From contig JAJZZT010000331.1 in the NCBI GenBank assembly GCA_021797415.1, forward strand, positions 1 through 7,284: a DNA stretch of 7,284 nt. Reading direction: 5' to 3'. Source of the stretch: Bacillota bacterium (GTDB lineage: Bacteria; Bacillota; Bacilli; Alicyclobacillales; SLC66). The notes under the pieces are model-generated. The model ran no database searches. It was not told the DNA's origin and worked only from the letters and a program-made list of their open reading frames with translations. This document shows, piece after piece, positions 6,401-7,284 of the stretch. A program made the position numbers and the translations under genes. How positions within the stretch are numbered: the first letter of the stretch is position 1; each line of letters begins with the position of its first letter.

Positions 6401-7072
6401 GTTTGCGTTCCCCAATCCCGTGATAAAGCCGGCGGTGCTCTGATATCCCGCATGATCCGTTGCCAAAGCGGCGCCACCCGTCAGGCTTGCCGCTCCCGCC
6501 TGGTCGGCCTCGCCAAATGGGCTTTCTCCGCCCCAAGTGGGGTGAACGGTGATCGTGCGGGCTCCGCGCGCGTAAGACAGCACCGTGTTTTCGGGAGTGA
6601 ACGGCCCTGAACCGACCTTGTAACGAAACGTGAGTTGGTCCGTACGGATCGTCAGCCACCCTCCGCGCACGCTGGATGTATACTTCGGCACAGGGAAACG
6701 GCGATCCACCACGTTTACGGTCGGCAGATTCTCAAAGTGACCCGAAGCTGAATACTCAAGACGCAACAGGCCGGCTGTCAACACCTCAATGCGGGCGTCG
6801 CCCTCGACGATGGTCGCGGCGCGGTGCGCCAGCGCGGCCCGGAAGTTGACCGGCGTGGCGAGATTCACGGGGGATTTGTCGGTGACTGTCTGCCTCGTGA
6901 CTGTCTGTCTCGCGCCCGCCGGCGGCGCCTTCGTCGGCGAAGCGCCGAGAAGGCCCGCGCAGAGCACAATCCCTCCTGTCGCCATCCCGATCGTCCGCAT
7001 CCTCTGTCGCCCAGTTCGCCCAGTTCGCACGGCGCCCGTTTTTCGCGCGCGCTTCATCCCACTCACGGCCAT
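3419..7072 (-). CDS. Secreted multidomain GH31 alpha-glucosidase-family enzyme
   Basis: The protein has 1217 residues from ATG 7072, long for GH31 (usually about 700-900). A TTG at 7096 would add eight residues; GGAGAGAAGGG before the ATG supports the shorter form. An Arg-rich n-region and a hydrophobic stretch (TIGMATGGIVLCAGLLGA) form a signal peptide. The GH31 N-terminal sandwich (~70-430) is split by a CBM35/CBM6-like module (~187-325: ARATWNVLG ... RTLDLSVNG ... GTNAVALVAG). The barrel spans roughly 440-780 with nucleophile D585 (FWWLDWCCD) and acid/base D653 (HFTGDTWGTW). A C-terminal sandwich with a DUF5110-like part (FYLYSDAGAG) is followed by a NEW3-like domain (~1003-1115) and an IPT/TIG domain (~1116-1217, ITSVNPAQ ... 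VTVTGVNFG). It probably acts on branched alpha-gluco-oligosaccharides outside the cell; hydrolase versus transglycosylase cannot be told. It lies 58 nt after the permease stop and 31 nt before the lipoprotein start codon. Confidence 0.93.
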   Translation of the reverse strand: MAVSGMKRARKTGAVRTGRTGRQRMRTIGMATGGIVLCAGLLGASPTKAPPAGARQTVTRQTVTDKSPVNLATPVNFRAALAHRAATIVEGDARIEVLTAGLLRLEYSASGHFENLPTVNVVDRRFPVPKYTSSVRGGWLTIRTDQLTFRYKVGSGPFTPENTVLSYARGARTITVHPTWGGESPFGEADQAGAASLTGGAALATDHAGYQSTAGFITGLGNANGGNGARATWNVLGAPAGLAQIAIRYANSAGLLGGPATRTLDLSVNGRIVKTLRLPPTASWHTWATVTARVPLRAGTNAVALVAGRGTSGNVNVDTLAVGPPTGPVPVIPQTGALGGWIRSFDSYTYGQRYTYTSSTGAPTQQAQAILPPLHRDGLLNQAGWRLLDDTHSAVWTSAGWVRPRSASGDIEDGYLFAYGRQYQSALRELAQLTGPAPLLPRYIFGVWFSRYYPYTAAEYEHQLLPAFRAHRVPLDTLSVDTDWKSPNTWNGWEWNPALFPSPQSFLNWAKGNGIHVTLNVHSSIAKNDPRLAEVLRISGKPLVSSQSFSGPSYVWDWSNISQAESNFALQQSYERQGVAFWWLDWCCDNSFVSLPGVTPDNWIDHLYAQEMVNRGKRGFVLARIGASLQHPNQVYPAGPWSAHTSAIHFTGDTWGTWNTLAYEATLAPAEASIGEPYVSNDIGSFLGSPPGGPMDSPALYDRWVQLGTFQPVLRLHSDHGDRLPWEYPQPVQGITERFLRLRESLVPYTYTLAAQAHFTGLPITRPLYLDYPNLVAAYQHPHEYLYGPNVLVAPVVTAGNVVKRAVWFPPGRWIDYFTGATVNGPTTATLAEPLDRMPVFVKAGAVVPEQPFMNHVGAKQVNPLILHVYSGGSGRFYLYSDAGAGLGYLKGQFTETPISYTEGGNTAAPRSTLLIGPVRGEFRGAMNQRMYSVELADLSAPREVFVNRLPLRNTPIGSNGVGWWYDSHSATLMIHTLSQPTDKPVVISQVGARPVDRSEPAQPAVVDLSLIPSHTVLFAGGKSAIVRAVIKNQGPGSLVKLHAHLRVPAGWGVRPAADLVSSDLQAGHAMDFRWLVTAPKGESRQPRIADLSATLSYVDQAMGTTRTQTVSQEQSPVITSVNPAQARENALVTVTGVNFGASQSSSNLAFVDKGISWGAPNDITPFYVVSWSSTRIVFKVPTPQGTPYHVVPGTTASIRVTTQNGTSNAAFLKITK
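6882..6911. repeat. In-frame 15-bp duplication in the GH31 gene
   Basis: GTGACTGTCTGCCTC (6882-6896) is followed at once by GTGACTGTCTGTCTC (6897-6911), one mismatch. It encodes RQTVTRQTVT just after the signal peptide of the GH31 enzyme, in a linker where length change should be tolerated. A similar smaller duplication (CGCCCAGTT twice, about 7007-7027) encodes RTGRTG in the signal-peptide n-region. Confidence 0.7.
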
Positions 7073-7130
7073 GGTCCCTTCTCTCCAATCGGCCAACGAG
7101 AATCTCCACTCCGTCCGGTTTGCCTGTGTG

Positions 7131-7284
7131 CTATCCTTTCACAGAACCGGCCACAAGTCCCGAAGAGATCCAGCGGTTGAGCAGGCCAAACGCAACCGTC
7201 AAGGGCAGCGCGCTCAGAATCGCGGCGGCGGCAAATTCGCCCCAGTTTTTCGCAAACTGACCCGCGATCAAGGAGTACAGTCCA
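7131..7284 (-). CDS. Sugar ABC-transporter permease, MalG-like (only the C-terminal 50 residues)
   Basis: The frame enters from the right edge and ends at TAG (7131-7133). The visible peptide starts [17 protein letters not shown] and continues through a hydrophobic last membrane segment ([18 protein letters not shown]) to [15 protein letters not shown]. The NWGEFAAAA region and the ending SGL-x-AG-x-VKG are hallmarks of inner-membrane permeases of the CUT1 carbohydrate-uptake family (MalG/GanQ type); the full protein is usually about 270-300 residues. It precedes the GH31 gene by 58 nt in the same direction, so the transporter probably imports the oligosaccharides made by the secreted hydrolases. 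The sugar cannot be read from this fragment. Confidence 0.9.
   Translation of the reverse strand, partial: GLYSLIAGQFAKNWGEFAAAAILSALPLTVAFGLLNRWISSGLVAGSVKG

Noticed and set aside
3938..6610. Long plus-strand open frames (331 codons at 3938-4933 and 367 codons at 5507-6610)
   Set aside because: Both are antisense shadows of the GH31 gene in GC-rich DNA. Their translations are Arg-rich and have no recognisable family features.

Overview
The window is about 7.3 kb of GC-rich bacterial DNA with every supportable gene on the minus strand. In transcription order (right to left) they are: the last 50 residues of a sugar ABC-transporter permease (7131-7284), a very large secreted glycoside hydrolase of family GH31 (3419-7072), a surface lipoprotein with Ig-like domains (2524-3387), a 614-bp non-coding stretch full of repeats (1910-2523), and a secreted GH13 alpha-amylase/neopullulanase (1-1909). 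The amylase runs off the left edge, so its C-terminus is not visible. The tight spacing (58 nt, then 31 nt) and common orientation of permease, GH31 and lipoprotein suggest one transcription unit. The amylase probably has its own control region.

The purine-rich AGGAGGGG ribosome binding site, the lipoprotein and signal-peptide types and the closest family resemblance I recognise (Thermoactinomyces vulgaris TVAI-type amylase) suggest a Gram-positive, Bacillota-like organism. The amylase is strikingly poor in charged residues, a feature described for acid-stable secreted amylases, so an acidophile of the Alicyclobacillus kind is plausible. This is inference and no marker gene fixes the taxon.

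Functionally the region looks like an extracellular alpha-glucan (starch/pullulan-like) use locus. The GH13 enzyme would cut the polymer outside the cell, the GH31 enzyme with carbohydrate-binding and Ig-like add-ons would trim or rearrange branched oligosaccharides, the lipoprotein may be a surface accessory, and the ABC transporter would import the products.

The least ordinary part is the 1.9-2.55 kb intergenic region. Going toward the amylase it contains: a 26-bp partial copy of the end of the lipoprotein gene, two back-to-back perfect hairpins, ten head-to-tail copies of a 13-bp unit, two LacI-family/cre-like operator sites in inverted orientation 65 bp apart, and three degenerate copies of a 55-57 bp unit. 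The amylase is also unusual: both normally conserved active-site histidines of GH13 are replaced (Tyr and Gln) while the catalytic Asp/Glu/Asp triad is intact. I found no RNA genes, CRISPR arrays, insertion sequences or phage genes.
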